Below, piece after piece: positions 1 to 9,245 of a DNA stretch of 64,000 nt. The stretch is taken from NCBI GenBank assembly GCA_049792815.1, contig JBARBG010000140.1:35905-99904 (forward strand), read 5' to 3'. Origin of the DNA: DAIDKA01 sp049792815. Lineage in GTDB: Bacteria > Pseudomonadota > Gammaproteobacteria > Steroidobacterales > Steroidobacteraceae. The translations under genes and the position numbers were made by a program. The notes under the pieces were generated by a model that was given only the letters and a program-made list of their open reading frames with translations, was not told the DNA's origin and did not search any database. Numbering within the stretch: the first letter of the stretch is position 1; the number at the start of each line of letters is the position of its first letter.

Positions 1-1
1 T

Positions 2-2422
2 GATCCGCAGCTCCTGACCGAGAACCGGCCCCCGCCGCACCTCGCGTTGACCCGGGTGGACATACTGGGCGTGCCGGCGCCGGGCAAGACGCCATACTGG
101 CTGCTGCACACACTGGCGCTCGATCATCGCGCCAGCATCGTTTCCCTGGAATTCGGCGTGCTGGATTTCACCTCCCCCAAGCGTAACCACATCGCCTACC
201 GGATGGCCGGGTTGACCGACAAGTGGATCGATCTGGGCACGGAAAATCGGATCACGCTCACCAATCTTGACGCCGGTGATCATCTGCTTGAGGTGCGCGC
301 CTCGAACTCCGACTCGCTGTGGAGCGATACGCCGCTGCAGCTGAGCATCCACAAGGATCCGGCGCCGTGGCGCTCCCGCGCGGCCTATGCGGTCTACCTG
401 CTGCTGGTTCTGGGCCTGATCGCCTATCGCCTGCACCTGCACCGTGCGAAGTTCCGGCGCGTGGTCCAGGACCGCGAACGCCTGGAGTCCGAAGTCGCAC
501 TGCGGACCCGTGAGCTGGTCGAGACCAACCGGCAGCTCGAGGAAGCCTCGCAGGCCAAGACCCACTTCATGGACCGCATGAGTCATGAGTTGCGCACGCC
601 GATGAACGGCGTCGTCGGCATGACCGAGCTGCTGGCGCGCACCGAACTGTCCACCAAGCAGGCGCGCCTGACCCACACCATCCGCTCCTCGGCGCAGACG
701 CTGCTGCAGATCGTCAATGACCTGCTGGATCTGTCAAAGATCCGCGCCGGCAAACTGCAGACCGAGAGTCTGCCCATCGATCTGCTGCAGGTGCTCGAGG
801 AGTGCACCGGGCTGTTCGCCGGGGCCGCCGACTCCAAGGGCATCGAGCTCATCGTCTGTCCGCCGCAGCGGGCGCAGCCGGCAGTGCTCGGCGATAGCCT
901 GCGCATTCGGCAGATTCTGATGAACCTCGTCGGTAATGCCGTCAAGTTCACCTCCCAGGGCCAGGTGGTGGTCAAGGCGGATGTGAACCCCGGGAATGCC
1001 GGCATGGCCACCCTGGAACTGTCCGTGACCGACACCGGTATCGGCATGGATACCGCCACCATTGCCAAGATATTCGAGCCCTTCACCCAGGCCGACGAAT
1101 CCACCACCCGTCGCTTCGGCGGCAGCGGGCTGGGGCTGGCCATCTGCCACGAACTGGCCCAGATCATGGGCGGCAGTATCCGCGTTGAGAGCCACCTGCG
1201 GGTCGGCTCGCGCTTCATGCTGACGCTGCCGTTGAAAGTAGCCGAGCCAACCATGGCCTCGGCGTCGTTGCCGCCACACAGCGTACGCATACTGACGCGA
1301 CATCCGGCCATGGCCGAGGCGCTGTCCCGACACGTACTGGCGTTGGGTCTGACCCTGTTCGAGCCGGACGGCAGCACCGGGGTGAACGAGGATCTGCGCA
1401 TCGTCGATGCCAGCAACCAGCAGCGCTACCTCCGGGAGCGCGCCGCAACCGCCGGTCACCTGCCGCCGCTGGTACTGGTTGCGACAACCTCTGAAGTGGA
1501 GTCCGGCCGCTTCGACAATCTGGTCGCCGGGGATTGCATCGTGCCCAAGCCGGTGCAACGCGAAACGCTGAGTGAGGCGATCGCCGCCGCACTGGGACTG
1601 GCGCCGGCGCCGGTGATGACCGCCTCACTGCTCGCCGCGCCGGAAGCCATCGGCGGACATGTGCTGCTGGTCGAGGATGAGCCCGTCAATGCTGCGGTCG
1701 CGCAGGGCTACCTGGAGGCGCTGGGCTGCACCTGGGCATGGGTGAAGGACGGTCCGGAAGCCGTGGCGCGCACTGCAGCGGAGCGCTTCGACCTGATACT
1801 GATGGATCTGAGCATGCCGACCATGGACGGCTATGCGACCACGACGCTGATTCGGCAGCGCGAAGCCAAGAATGAACACGTACCCATCGTCGCCTTGAGT
1901 GCGCACGATGCCGGTGCCTATCGCGCACGCTGCCTGGAAGCCGGCATGGACGACATGTTGAGCAAGCCGTATACGCTGGAAGCGTGCGCGCAGCTGCTGC
2001 ATCGTTGGCTGCGTCGCGACCCGCACACTGCCGCGCTGCGGGTGCTCGTGCAGGCACCGGAACTGGCCGCCGTGGATACCAAGGCGGTTGCCAGCCTGCG
2101 CAACCTGCGTGGCGGCGGCGGTGCGGAGCTTTATTCGAAGCTGGTTGCACTGTTCGAGACCGGATCTGCGGAAACCCTCGCCGCACTCGACATCGCCCTG
2201 ACGGGCGCTGACCTGCCCGCGGCCGCCGCGCTGTGCCACAAACTCAAGGCCAGTGCCGCCAACGTCGGAGCATTGATCTTCTCCCGCGAGCTGGGACTGC
2301 TGGAAAAGGCCTGTGAAGCCGGAAGCATCAAGGAGACGCAGCACCTGCACGACCGCGTGCGTGGCGCTTACCCGGCGCTGCTGGCCGAACTGGGGCATCG
2401 GACCCTAAGGGCGACCGCATGA
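2..2422 (+). CDS. Hybrid sensor histidine kinase (5' end outside window)
   Basis: The reading frame is open to the left edge, so the gene starts outside the window; 806 residues are visible. In order they show a Y_Y_Y domain (the module after two-component propellers), one membrane helix near nt 385-430, a short coiled coil, HisKA with the phospho-acceptor His at nt 584-586 (SHELRTPMNG), an HATPase with DTGIGM and GGSGLGL boxes, a degenerate receiver-like stretch, a true receiver with acceptor Asp at nt 1805-1807, and a C-terminal Hpt domain with His at nt 2237-2239. This is a multistep phosphorelay kinase, probably with a missing N-terminal periplasmic propeller. It overlaps the next gene by ATGA, so the two are probably translationally coupled. 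The ligand is unknown. Confidence 0.93.
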   Translation, partial: DPQLLTENRPPPHLALTRVDILGVPAPGKTPYWLLHTLALDHRASIVSLEFGVLDFTSPKRNHIAYRMAGLTDKWIDLGTENRITLTNLDAGDHLLEVRASNSDSLWSDTPLQLSIHKDPAPWRSRAAYAVYLLLVLGLIAYRLHLHRAKFRRVVQDRERLESEVALRTRELVETNRQLEEASQAKTHFMDRMSHELRTPMNGVVGMTELLARTELSTKQARLTHTIRSSAQTLLQIVNDLLDLSKIRAGKLQTESLPIDLLQVLEECTGLFAGAADSKGIELIVCPPQRAQPAVLGDSLRIRQILMNLVGNAVKFTSQGQVVVKADVNPGNAGMATLELSVTDTGIGMDTATIAKIFEPFTQADESTTRRFGGSGLGLAICHELAQIMGGSIRVESHLRVGSRFMLTLPLKVAEPTMASASLPPHSVRILTRHPAMAEALSRHVLALGLTLFEPDGSTGVNEDLRIVDASNQQRYLRERAATAGHLPPLVLVATTSEVESGRFDNLVAGDCIVPKPVQRETLSEAIAAALGLAPAPVMTASLLAAPEAIGGHVLLVEDEPVNAAVAQGYLEALGCTWAWVKDGPEAVARTAAERFDLILMDLSMPTMDGYATTTLIRQREAKNEHVPIVALSAHDAGAYRARCLEAGMDDMLSKPYTLEACAQLLHRWLRRDPHTAALRVLVQAPELAAVDTKAVASLRNLRGGGGAELYSKLVALFETGSAETLAALDIALTGADLPAAAALCHKLKASAANVGALIFSRELGLLEKACEAGSIKETQHLHDRVRGAYPALLAELGHRTLRATA

Positions 2423-4173
2423 CCATGAGCACACCGACACCGGCCGTCGCCATCGTCGCCGACGATGAAGACCTCGGCCGCCTGTTGCTCAGCGAGGCGG
2501 TGACGCAGCTCGGGCTCATCGTCAGCGCCCATGACAACGGCGCGGCGGCGCTCGAGACTGCCCTGAAGCAGAATCTCGCCATCGTTCTTCTGGACGTGGA
2601 CATGCCCGGACTCGACGGCTACGCCGTGTGTCGGCGGCTGCGCGCCGAACCCCGCTTCGCCAATGTTCCCATCGTCATGGTGACCGGGCACGAGGATTCT
2701 GTGGCCGTCGATCTGGCATTCGAAGCCGGCGCGACGGATTTCATCGCCAAGCCCGTCAACTGGGCACTGCTGCCGCGGCGCCTGAGCTACATTCTGCGCA
2801 ACGCCGCCGCGGCCGAACGCATCGAGCGCCTGGCGTACTTCGATCCCCTGACCGGGTTGCCGAACCGGCAGCGCTGCATGGAGACCGCCGAACGCCTGTT
2901 CAAGGCAGCGGCCACCAACGGCGAAGAAGTGGCCATCCTGTATCTGGATCTGAACAGCTTCAAACGCATCAACGATACCTTCGGCCACGCCGTGGGCGAT
3001 GCGGTGCTGCGCGTGGTGGCCGAGCGCCTGCAGCGTACCCTCGAACAGTTTGATGCCAAGCACCTGCATGTCTCGGTGGCACGCTTCGGCGGCGACGAAT
3101 TCGTGATCCTGCTGCGGCATGGGGCGGCGCTGGCGCTGGCCACGAACGTCGCACAGGCCTGTTGCACGGCCTTCAAGGAACCTATCGCCTACCGTGGCCT
3201 GGAGTTCTACTCGGCTCCCAGCATCGGAATCGCCGTTTACCCGACGGACGGCGCTGACGTGCAGACGGTCCTCAAGCACGCCGATACCGCCATGTACCAG
3301 GTGAAGAGCGGCGCCGTCACGGCGGTCGCCGCCTATGCACCGGCCATGAGCAGCCGACTGCGCGACTGGCTGGATCTAGAGACGCGGCTGCGGCGCGCCC
3401 TGCAGGAGGACCTGCTGACCCTGCATTACCAGCCCAAATTCCGCCTCAGCGACCAGCGTCTGTGCGGAGTCGAAGCGCTGCTGCGCTGGTGTGACTCGGA
3501 TCATGGCGACATCTCGCCCAACCGCTTCATCGAAATCGCCGAAGACAGCGGCCTGATCATCGACCTGGGCGCATGGGTGACACGCAACGCCTGCCGGCAG
3601 TTGCGCCAGTGGCTGGATCGGGGCATGGCAGTGCCCATTGCCATCAACGTGTCCGGTAAGGAACTGTTGCACGGGGATCCGGTGCGGGTCATCCAAAGTG
3701 AGGCGGCAGCGGCGGGAATTCCGGCGTCGCTGATCGAGGTGGAGATTACCGAGTCACTTCTGGTCAAGGATTCCGTGGCGGTGCGCAACGCGCTCGAAGG
3801 GCTGCGCCAGCTGGGCTGCCGTATCGCCCTGGATGATTTTGGAACCGGCTACTCCTCGCTCGCCTATATCACGCGCTTTCCGCCCGACCGCATCAAAATC
3901 GACAAGGCGTTCGTCAGCAACGTCGATCGTTCACCCGGGGATGCCGCGGTGGCCAGTGCCATCCTCTCTCTTGGCAGGAACCTCGGCGTCACCGTCACGG
4001 CTGAGGGCATTGAGCGCAATGCCCAGCTGGAGTGGCTGCGCTCACGCGGCTGCGATGAGGTGCAGGGTTTCCTGCTGTCCAGGCCACTGTCCGTGCAGGA
4101 CCTGGAGCAGCGCTACCTGCAGGCGTCAGAAGGGACCGATGGGCAACAGTCGCCGCATCGGTCCTTGAGCTGA
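2419..4173 (+). CDS. Response regulator with GGDEF and EAL domains
   Basis: 584 residues. An N-terminal receiver has its acceptor Asp at about residue 59 (LDVDMPGLDGY). It is followed by a GGDEF domain with an intact GGDEF motif at residues 224-228 and an EAL domain with E352-A353-L354 and a later DDFGTGYSSL motif. Both catalytic signatures look intact, so it could make and degrade cyclic di-GMP, with phosphorylation of the receiver choosing between outputs. I see no RxxD inhibitory site just before GGDEF. Its start overlaps the stop of the upstream hybrid kinase by four bases, which makes that kinase's Hpt domain the likely phosphodonor. Soluble; no membrane segment seen. Confidence 0.95.
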   Translation: MTMSTPTPAVAIVADDEDLGRLLLSEAVTQLGLIVSAHDNGAAALETALKQNLAIVLLDVDMPGLDGYAVCRRLRAEPRFANVPIVMVTGHEDSVAVDLAFEAGATDFIAKPVNWALLPRRLSYILRNAAAAERIERLAYFDPLTGLPNRQRCMETAERLFKAAATNGEEVAILYLDLNSFKRINDTFGHAVGDAVLRVVAERLQRTLEQFDAKHLHVSVARFGGDEFVILLRHGAALALATNVAQACCTAFKEPIAYRGLEFYSAPSIGIAVYPTDGADVQTVLKHADTAMYQVKSGAVTAVAAYAPAMSSRLRDWLDLETRLRRALQEDLLTLHYQPKFRLSDQRLCGVEALLRWCDSDHGDISPNRFIEIAEDSGLIIDLGAWVTRNACRQLRQWLDRGMAVPIAINVSGKELLHGDPVRVIQSEAAAAGIPASLIEVEITESLLVKDSVAVRNALEGLRQLGCRIALDDFGTGYSSLAYITRFPPDRIKIDKAFVSNVDRSPGDAAVASAILSLGRNLGVTVTAEGIERNAQLEWLRSRGCDEVQGFLLSRPLSVQDLEQRYLQASEGTDGQQSPHRSLS

Positions 4174-4195
4174 GGATCGCTGCCGGTGATCCGTG

Positions 4196-4906
4196 CTACT
4201 GGTTGTTGACCAGCAGCCCTGAGGTATCGACCGTCTTGACCCCTGGAACACGCAACGCCGCCTGCTTGGCCTGATCCACGGCATCCTGGCTGGGTACCGA
4301 CCCCGTCAGCGCAACGGTGCCGTCCGTGGTCGTCACGTTCACGGTGCTGTTCGGCGTGGCCGACGCAATCTGCGACTTCACATCAGCCGAGATCCTGCTG
4401 TCTGAAGCACCGGCGTCGGGTGCCACAGCGGCTGTATCCGCGGCGGGTGCCGCAGGCGCGGGTGCTGCCGCTGGTGCAGTCGCTGCAGTCGGCGCAGTCG
4501 GCGCAGTCGGCGCCGTCGCCGCAGCCGTAGCCGAGTTGGTCACGCTGTCGTCCGTGTGCGTCGGCGTGCGGTGATGTTTCGGCTTCGGTGTTTTATCGCT
4601 ATTGCCGGAGGTCGAATTGTCCGACGGCGAAGTCGTGGCGGTGTCGTTCTGCGCCACGCTCGGCGCCGGCGCCGGTGCCGGTGCAGTCACTGCCGGAGCG
4701 GGGACCGGAGTCGGTGCGGAGGCAGCCGCATCGGCAGGAGTGGGGTTCGCTGCCACGGGTGGCGGCGGCGGCGCGGCGGGAGTCGGCTGCGCCTGAGCGA
4801 CCTGTGTTTGATGGCCTTCGCGCACCGCATATGCGTATGCCAACGTGCCGAAGACCGCGACGAGGGCAACCCCGATCACAAATCTGCTGATAGTTGTTGA
4901 GTTCAT
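4196..4906 (-). CDS. Membrane-anchored BON-domain protein with Ala/Pro/Thr linker
   Basis: 236 residues from the ATG at 4904-4906; a GTG three codons upstream is the alternative. An N-terminal hydrophobic segment (FVIGVALVAVFGTLAYA) acts as signal or anchor. A long low-complexity Ala/Pro/Thr linker follows, then a C-terminal BON domain (from about SRISADVKSQI to the end). BON domains bind phospholipid or cell-envelope surfaces, as in OsmY, so an envelope-stress or structural role is plausible but not shown. Part of the linker is encoded by an imperfect 9-bp tandem repeat. It converges on the GGDEF-EAL gene across 22 bp. Confidence 0.82.
   Translation of the reverse strand: MNSTTISRFVIGVALVAVFGTLAYAYAVREGHQTQVAQAQPTPAAPPPPPVAANPTPADAAASAPTPVPAPAVTAPAPAPAPSVAQNDTATTSPSDNSTSGNSDKTPKPKHHRTPTHTDDSVTNSATAAATAPTAPTAPTAATAPAAAPAPAAPAADTAAVAPDAGASDSRISADVKSQIASATPNSTVNVTTTDGTVALTGSVPSQDAVDQAKQAALRVPGVKTVDTSGLLVNNQ
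4476..4520. repeat. Five-copy 9-bp tandem repeat inside the BON gene
   Basis: Units of gcagtcggc run in register (4476-4484, 4485-4493, 4494-4502, 4503-4511, 4512-4520); the middle three are identical and the outer two differ by one or two bases. Each unit encodes a three-residue Ala/Pro/Thr step on the minus strand, so copy-number change would alter linker length without shifting the frame. Confidence 0.8.
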
Positions 4907-5210
4907 AGTGAGCACTCATTTGTAACTGACACAAACGTTGTACGTCGCGCACTTCGCAACACCTGTCAGACGAGCTGTAAATTGCGCTTCCTTTCGCCCT
5001 ACATGATTTCCCCACCCGATATCTATCAGCTTGATCCTGCGGTCATTTTGTCTTGCGTGACGGACGATGCCTACAACTCATGCGACCGCCTTCCCAACCG
5101 TGCTGCCCGCATTGAGCGGAACACCCGGCCGTCATCACCGAGCCCTCACAATCCCCAAGCTGACTTCGTACTAAGTTAGCTGTCGGGGGTGTCCCCGCAG
5201 GAGACTAGGA
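4907..5210. other. Divergent intergenic region, BON gene / FAD oxidase
   Basis: 304 bases without a convincing gene, and visibly more AT-rich than its neighbours. It must carry the start signals for both flanking divergent genes. Just before the oxidase there is a small hairpin (GGGG-TGT-CCCC at about 5186-5196) and a purine-rich AGGAG about 13 bases before the ATG. I could not identify a convincing promoter pair by eye. Confidence 0.5.
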
Positions 5211-6584
5211 ATGCAAGAAGAACGACCGGCCCTGCGCCCGACGGTGATTGCCGCACTGCGTCAGCGATTACGTGGAGTCGTGCTGGAGCCCCACGATCCC
5301 GGCTTTGCGCCTGCCAGGCGGGTCTGGAACGCGGCGATCAGCCGGCGCCCGGGGGCCATCATCGTCTGTGCCGACGCCGAGGACATTGCGCTCGCAGTAC
5401 GCATCGCTGCGGATCATCACCTGGCGGCGACGATACGGGGAGGCGGGCACAATGTGGCCGGGCGCGCAGTGGCCGACGGCATTCTGATGCTGGACCTCTC
5501 GCGGATGCGTCACGTGGAGGTAAATGCCGACCGGCGCGTGGCCTCGGTTCAGGGCGGCGCCCTGTGGCATGACGTCGATGTGGCCACGGCAAGACATGGA
5601 CTGGCGACCACCGGCGGCCTGGTTTCCAGTACCGGTGTCGGCGGCCTGACGCTGGGCGGCGGCGCCGGGTGGCTGATGCGCCGCTATGGTTTGGCCTGCG
5701 ACAATGTGCTGGCGGCCACTGTCGTGCTGGCTGACGGACGCTGTGTGCGCGCGAGCCCCGATGAGCATGCGGAACTGTACTGGGGTCTGCGCGGCGGCGC
5801 GGGTGGCCTGGGTGTCGTCACCAGTTTCGAATTTCAGCTGTATCAGTTGCGGCAGGTACTCGCCGGTGTGGTGGTGCGACCGGCGACCGAAGCGCGTGAA
5901 GCGCTGGGGATTTTCCGCGACTTCGCGACAACGGCACCCGATGAGTTCTGCGGCATGATGGTCCTGGCGAATGCGCCGCCGCTGCCCTTCCTGGATCCGG
6001 CCTTGCATGGCCACCCGGCGGTGATATCCGCGCTGTGCTGGTGCGGAGATCCGGCCGCCGGCGAGCGCGTGCTCGCGCCGCTGCGTCAGTTCGGTTCGCC
6101 GCTGGCCGATCACATAGGAGCCATGCCCTACGTTCAGTGGCAGCACATGCATGACGCCAACGCACCGCCGGGCCGTTGCCAGTACTGGAAAACGGCAAGC
6201 TTCGCGACGCTGGCCGATGCCACGCTCGACCATCTCAGTGCCGCACTCTACGATCTGCCCAGCCTGCAAAGCGAGCTGCACGTGCAGCACCTGGGCGGCG
6301 CCGTGGGCCGCGTTGCGGCCGCCGACACCGGCTTTTCCAATCGCAGTGCACAGTTCTTCGTCAACCTGGTTGGGATCACGCCCTGGCCCGAAGACTTTGG
6401 GCAGGTACGGGAACGGGTCCGCAAGCTCCACGGACAGCTGGCCCCGCACGCCCTGCGGACTGTGATGCCAAACTTCAGCAATCAGGATGACGACGTGGCC
6501 GCGTTCTCCGATACGATGCACGCCGAGCCCTTGGCGGCGCTGCGCCGCCGCTACGATCCGGCCGGAATGTTCGCTACCCGTTGA
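5211..6584 (+). CDS. FAD-linked oxidase, berberine-bridge type
   Basis: 457 residues. The N-terminal FAD-binding (PCMH-type) half contains RGGGHN with His80 at the position that usually carries 8-alpha-histidyl FAD, and later STGVGGLTLGGG. The C-terminal BBE substrate half ends in RRYDPAGMF, slightly earlier than usual for the family (normally a few more residues such as RLNQNI). I see no second cysteinyl-FAD motif, so a mono-covalent flavin is expected. Family members oxidise sugars, alcohols or alkaloid-like substrates with O2 or another acceptor; the substrate here is unknown. No signal peptide is evident. The 3' end overlaps the convergent regulator gene by 11 bp. Confidence 0.88.
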   Translation: MQEERPALRPTVIAALRQRLRGVVLEPHDPGFAPARRVWNAAISRRPGAIIVCADAEDIALAVRIAADHHLAATIRGGGHNVAGRAVADGILMLDLSRMRHVEVNADRRVASVQGGALWHDVDVATARHGLATTGGLVSSTGVGGLTLGGGAGWLMRRYGLACDNVLAATVVLADGRCVRASPDEHAELYWGLRGGAGGLGVVTSFEFQLYQLRQVLAGVVVRPATEAREALGIFRDFATTAPDEFCGMMVLANAPPLPFLDPALHGHPAVISALCWCGDPAAGERVLAPLRQFGSPLADHIGAMPYVQWQHMHDANAPPGRCQYWKTASFATLADATLDHLSAALYDLPSLQSELHVQHLGGAVGRVAAADTGFSNRSAQFFVNLVGITPWPEDFGQVRERVRKLHGQLAPHALRTVMPNFSNQDDDVAAFSDTMHAEPLAALRRRYDPAGMFATR

Positions 6585-9078
6585 TGCAGTCGCCGCCGCT
6601 GACGTCGACAAACTCCTGCAACAGGGCGCGCGCCTGGCTTGCGGCGTCCTCGTCACGCATCTGGCGCCCGGCGCTCACGCACTTCTCGTACTCGGCGGGC
6701 CTCAGGTTGGTGCGCAGCACCGCCTGCGCCGCCAGATTATGCCGCCGCCAGAAATTGAACAGCGGCACCAACGTCCGTTCGCGAATGTTGCGCGCGACGC
6801 CCAGCAGGCGCGCGCCCTCCTCAAACCGGCCAAACTTCGCGCAAAGATAGCCGCAGCCTTCAATGGACCCGGCGATGCCGCGCATGTTCGTCACGTTCGC
6901 TATTCGCCGCATGGCGTCAAGCCATGCCGCCGCCGCCGGCCGATCATTTCCCTGGCTGAAGTGCGCCAGTGCGACATACATGTTGATGAAATGCTGCTGA
7001 TGAAGATCGCTGCCGAGATCCCTAACGGCGGTCAGCGCCTCGATGGCGGCGGCATCGTTGCCGGTAGCAAGGCAGGTCCAGCCACGGGCCAGACCCGCAA
7101 GGCCGAGCAGCAACGGATCATCGAGCTGCCGGGCGATGCGCTCGGTAACCGCCAGCCGCGCGCCGGCCTCCTGCGCCCGGTCGATATTGCTCAGCCACAT
7201 CGCGTGGTACCCGCTGGCGTAACCCTCCGTCCAGGCATCCTGGTGCAGGCGGGCGATTCGGGCGGCCTCATCGAGTGCCCGATCGGGTGGATGTTGTGGC
7301 GGGCCAGTGGACAGTTCTTCTGAAGCATGGAAGTGGAAAGCGGCCACGCCCATACACAGCAGAGTCCGGCCCCGCTCGGGGCTCTCCTGGCCCTCCGTCC
7401 CCGCCAGTGCCCGTCGACACCATTGCAGGACAGCCGAGTAGGTACCGCGGGCTTTGGCGTAGAGGGTCAGATCACCGATGATTTGCAGTGCGAAGGAGCG
7501 GTTGCCCTCGATCAGCAACGCATACGCCACCGCCGCCTGGATGTTTCCATCCTCACGGGTCAGGGCTTCAATGATGCCCCGCCCACGGCCAGCCGCCATC
7601 TCAAGGTGCGCCTTGCGGCATTGCCCTACCACGTGTGCCAGGTGCGCCGCGCGCGCCCGCTGCTCTTCGCCCGCCCGCTGCAGGTGACCCAGCGCATATT
7701 CACGAACCGACTCCAGCAGGCGGTAACGTGGCGGTGTCAGGCCCGGAATCGCCGACACCAGTGACTTCCTGACCAGGCCGGTCAGCAGATCAACGACGAA
7801 TTCCGGGTCGCTTCCCAGGGGTGCGGCGAGATCCATGGCCGCTTCGACGGTCCAGCCCTGGACGAAAATGCTGAACCAGGTGAGCAGGCGCTGTTCCTCC
7901 GCCGCGAGCAGCGAGAAACTCCAGTCAAGCAGTGCGAGCAGATTACGATGGCGGCTGTCGCGCCCCGCCGCATCGCTGTTGAGGAACCTGAAACGGTGCT
8001 CGAGCCGTTCCAGGACCTGGTCCGGTGACAGCAGCGCAAAACGGGTCGCGGCCAACTCGAGTGCGAGCGGCATGCCATCGAGGCGGATGCAGATTTCGAC
8101 CAAGGTCCGGGCATTGGCCGGGGTCAGTTTGAAAAGCGGCTGGGCGAGGCGCACTCGGCTGATCAGCATCTGCATGGCCGCTGCCGCGGTAACGTCTTCC
8201 AGGGAATGCCCGAAATTGGGCTCGACCGCGGGCAACTCCAGCGGCGGCATTTGCATCAACTGCTCCGCCACGAAGCCCAAGGGAGCCTGCGACGTGGCCA
8301 GGACTTTGATGCCCTCGGTGCCGCGCAGCAATTCAAATACCCAGATACCGACCCCGGTGGCGATCCGATCGCAGTTGTCGAGCACCAGAAGGGTGCGACG
8401 ACCTTGCAGCAAGGCCGTAACTTTGCGCTGCAGGTCCTCGATGCCGTCGGAGGCGATGGCCAGCGCCGCAGCCAGGCCGCGCAACGATTGCTCGGCGCTC
8501 ACGAGAGGGGCCAGGTCGAAGAACCAGACACCATCTGGGTAGTCGCCGGCGGCAAGCCGCGCATATTCCAGCGCGCATTGCGTCTTGCCAATACCGCCGG
8601 CACCGAGAACGGTAATGGCGCGGTGCGTCACAAACAGTTCCGCCAGTGTTTCAAGCTCACGGGAGCGACCAATGAGGCTGTCGAATCGAGCCGGCAGGCG
8701 CGCGCTGGGTGGCGGCGCGAAGCGCACCGGCGCCGCCGTAACGCCGGCCTCTTCCTTTTCAAACGGCCCGATGTAGCGGTAACCGGACCCATACACGGTC
8801 TGGATGAAACGCGGCACGTCGGGATCATCGCCGAAAGCCCGACGCGCCAGGGCGATCAGCCGATTGAGGGTCGAGGGCGTGACATAACGATGCCCCCAAA
8901 TGGCGTCGAGCAGCTCATTACGGCCCAGCAGGGTGCCGGGCTGAGCGAGCAACTGCAGGATGACGGCAAAAACCTTGGGCTCGAGATCGATTTCGGTACT
9001 GCCACGCGCAAAGCGCCGATTCGCCGGATCGACGCTGAATTCACCGCAGCGATAGCTGACCGAGTAGCCCTGGACCAA
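6574..9078 (-). CDS. Winged-helix / NTPase / TPR transcriptional regulator
   Basis: 834 residues. An OmpR/CadC-type winged helix occupies about residues 10-103 (ending FIQTVYGSGYRYIG). An STAND/AAA-like NTPase follows with Walker A GAGGIGKT at 159-166 and Walker B LLVLDN at 230-235, and then a long helical TPR-like C-terminal half. This layout matches AfsR/MalT-like signal-integrating activators, in which nucleotide and ligand binding release the DNA-binding domain. The start is a TTG at 9076-9078, supported by AGGAGA six bases upstream; no in-frame ATG fits better. It is divergent from the small secreted protein at 9246, its most obvious target. The inducer is unknown. Confidence 0.87.
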   Translation of the reverse strand: MVQGYSVSYRCGEFSVDPANRRFARGSTEIDLEPKVFAVILQLLAQPGTLLGRNELLDAIWGHRYVTPSTLNRLIALARRAFGDDPDVPRFIQTVYGSGYRYIGPFEKEEAGVTAAPVRFAPPPSARLPARFDSLIGRSRELETLAELFVTHRAITVLGAGGIGKTQCALEYARLAAGDYPDGVWFFDLAPLVSAEQSLRGLAAALAIASDGIEDLQRKVTALLQGRRTLLVLDNCDRIATGVGIWVFELLRGTEGIKVLATSQAPLGFVAEQLMQMPPLELPAVEPNFGHSLEDVTAAAAMQMLISRVRLAQPLFKLTPANARTLVEICIRLDGMPLALELAATRFALLSPDQVLERLEHRFRFLNSDAAGRDSRHRNLLALLDWSFSLLAAEEQRLLTWFSIFVQGWTVEAAMDLAAPLGSDPEFVVDLLTGLVRKSLVSAIPGLTPPRYRLLESVREYALGHLQRAGEEQRARAAHLAHVVGQCRKAHLEMAAGRGRGIIEALTREDGNIQAAVAYALLIEGNRSFALQIIGDLTLYAKARGTYSAVLQWCRRALAGTEGQESPERGRTLLCMGVAAFHFHASEELSTGPPQHPPDRALDEAARIARLHQDAWTEGYASGYHAMWLSNIDRAQEAGARLAVTERIARQLDDPLLLGLAGLARGWTCLATGNDAAAIEALTAVRDLGSDLHQQHFINMYVALAHFSQGNDRPAAAAWLDAMRRIANVTNMRGIAGSIEGCGYLCAKFGRFEEGARLLGVARNIRERTLVPLFNFWRRHNLAAQAVLRTNLRPAEYEKCVSAGRQMRDEDAASQARALLQEFVDVSGGDCING

Positions 9079-9084
9079 ACGTGC

Positions 9085-9090
9085 TCTCCT
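9085..9090 (-). promoter_or_regulatory. Ribosome binding site supporting a TTG start
   Basis: On the minus strand AGGAGA lies six bases before the TTG at 9076-9078. This spacing is what makes the non-ATG start of the winged-helix NTPase regulator credible. Confidence 0.65.
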
Positions 9091-9165
9091 ACCGGTTGTT
9101 ACTTTAGCCGTAGGACCGAAGCAGGGCCAATCCTCACAAAGCCCTCATTGGTCGCATGAGTCGGC

Positions 9166-9220
9166 GCGTTGCAGCTGAACTAGAGTGTCGGCTTGGACTC
9201 GGGGTAACTCTCTGCAACGC
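9166..9220. promoter_or_regulatory. Spaced 9-bp inverted repeat, possible operator
   Basis: GCGTTGCAG at 9166-9174 and its exact complement CTGCAACGC at 9212-9220 flank 37 bases in the gap between the regulator and the secreted-protein gene. It could be paired half-sites for the adjacent regulator, or a stem in the 5' leader of the secreted-protein mRNA. The symmetry is visible; the function is inferred. Confidence 0.4.
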
Positions 9221-9245
9221 AATAAAACTACTGAGGTAAGACTCC

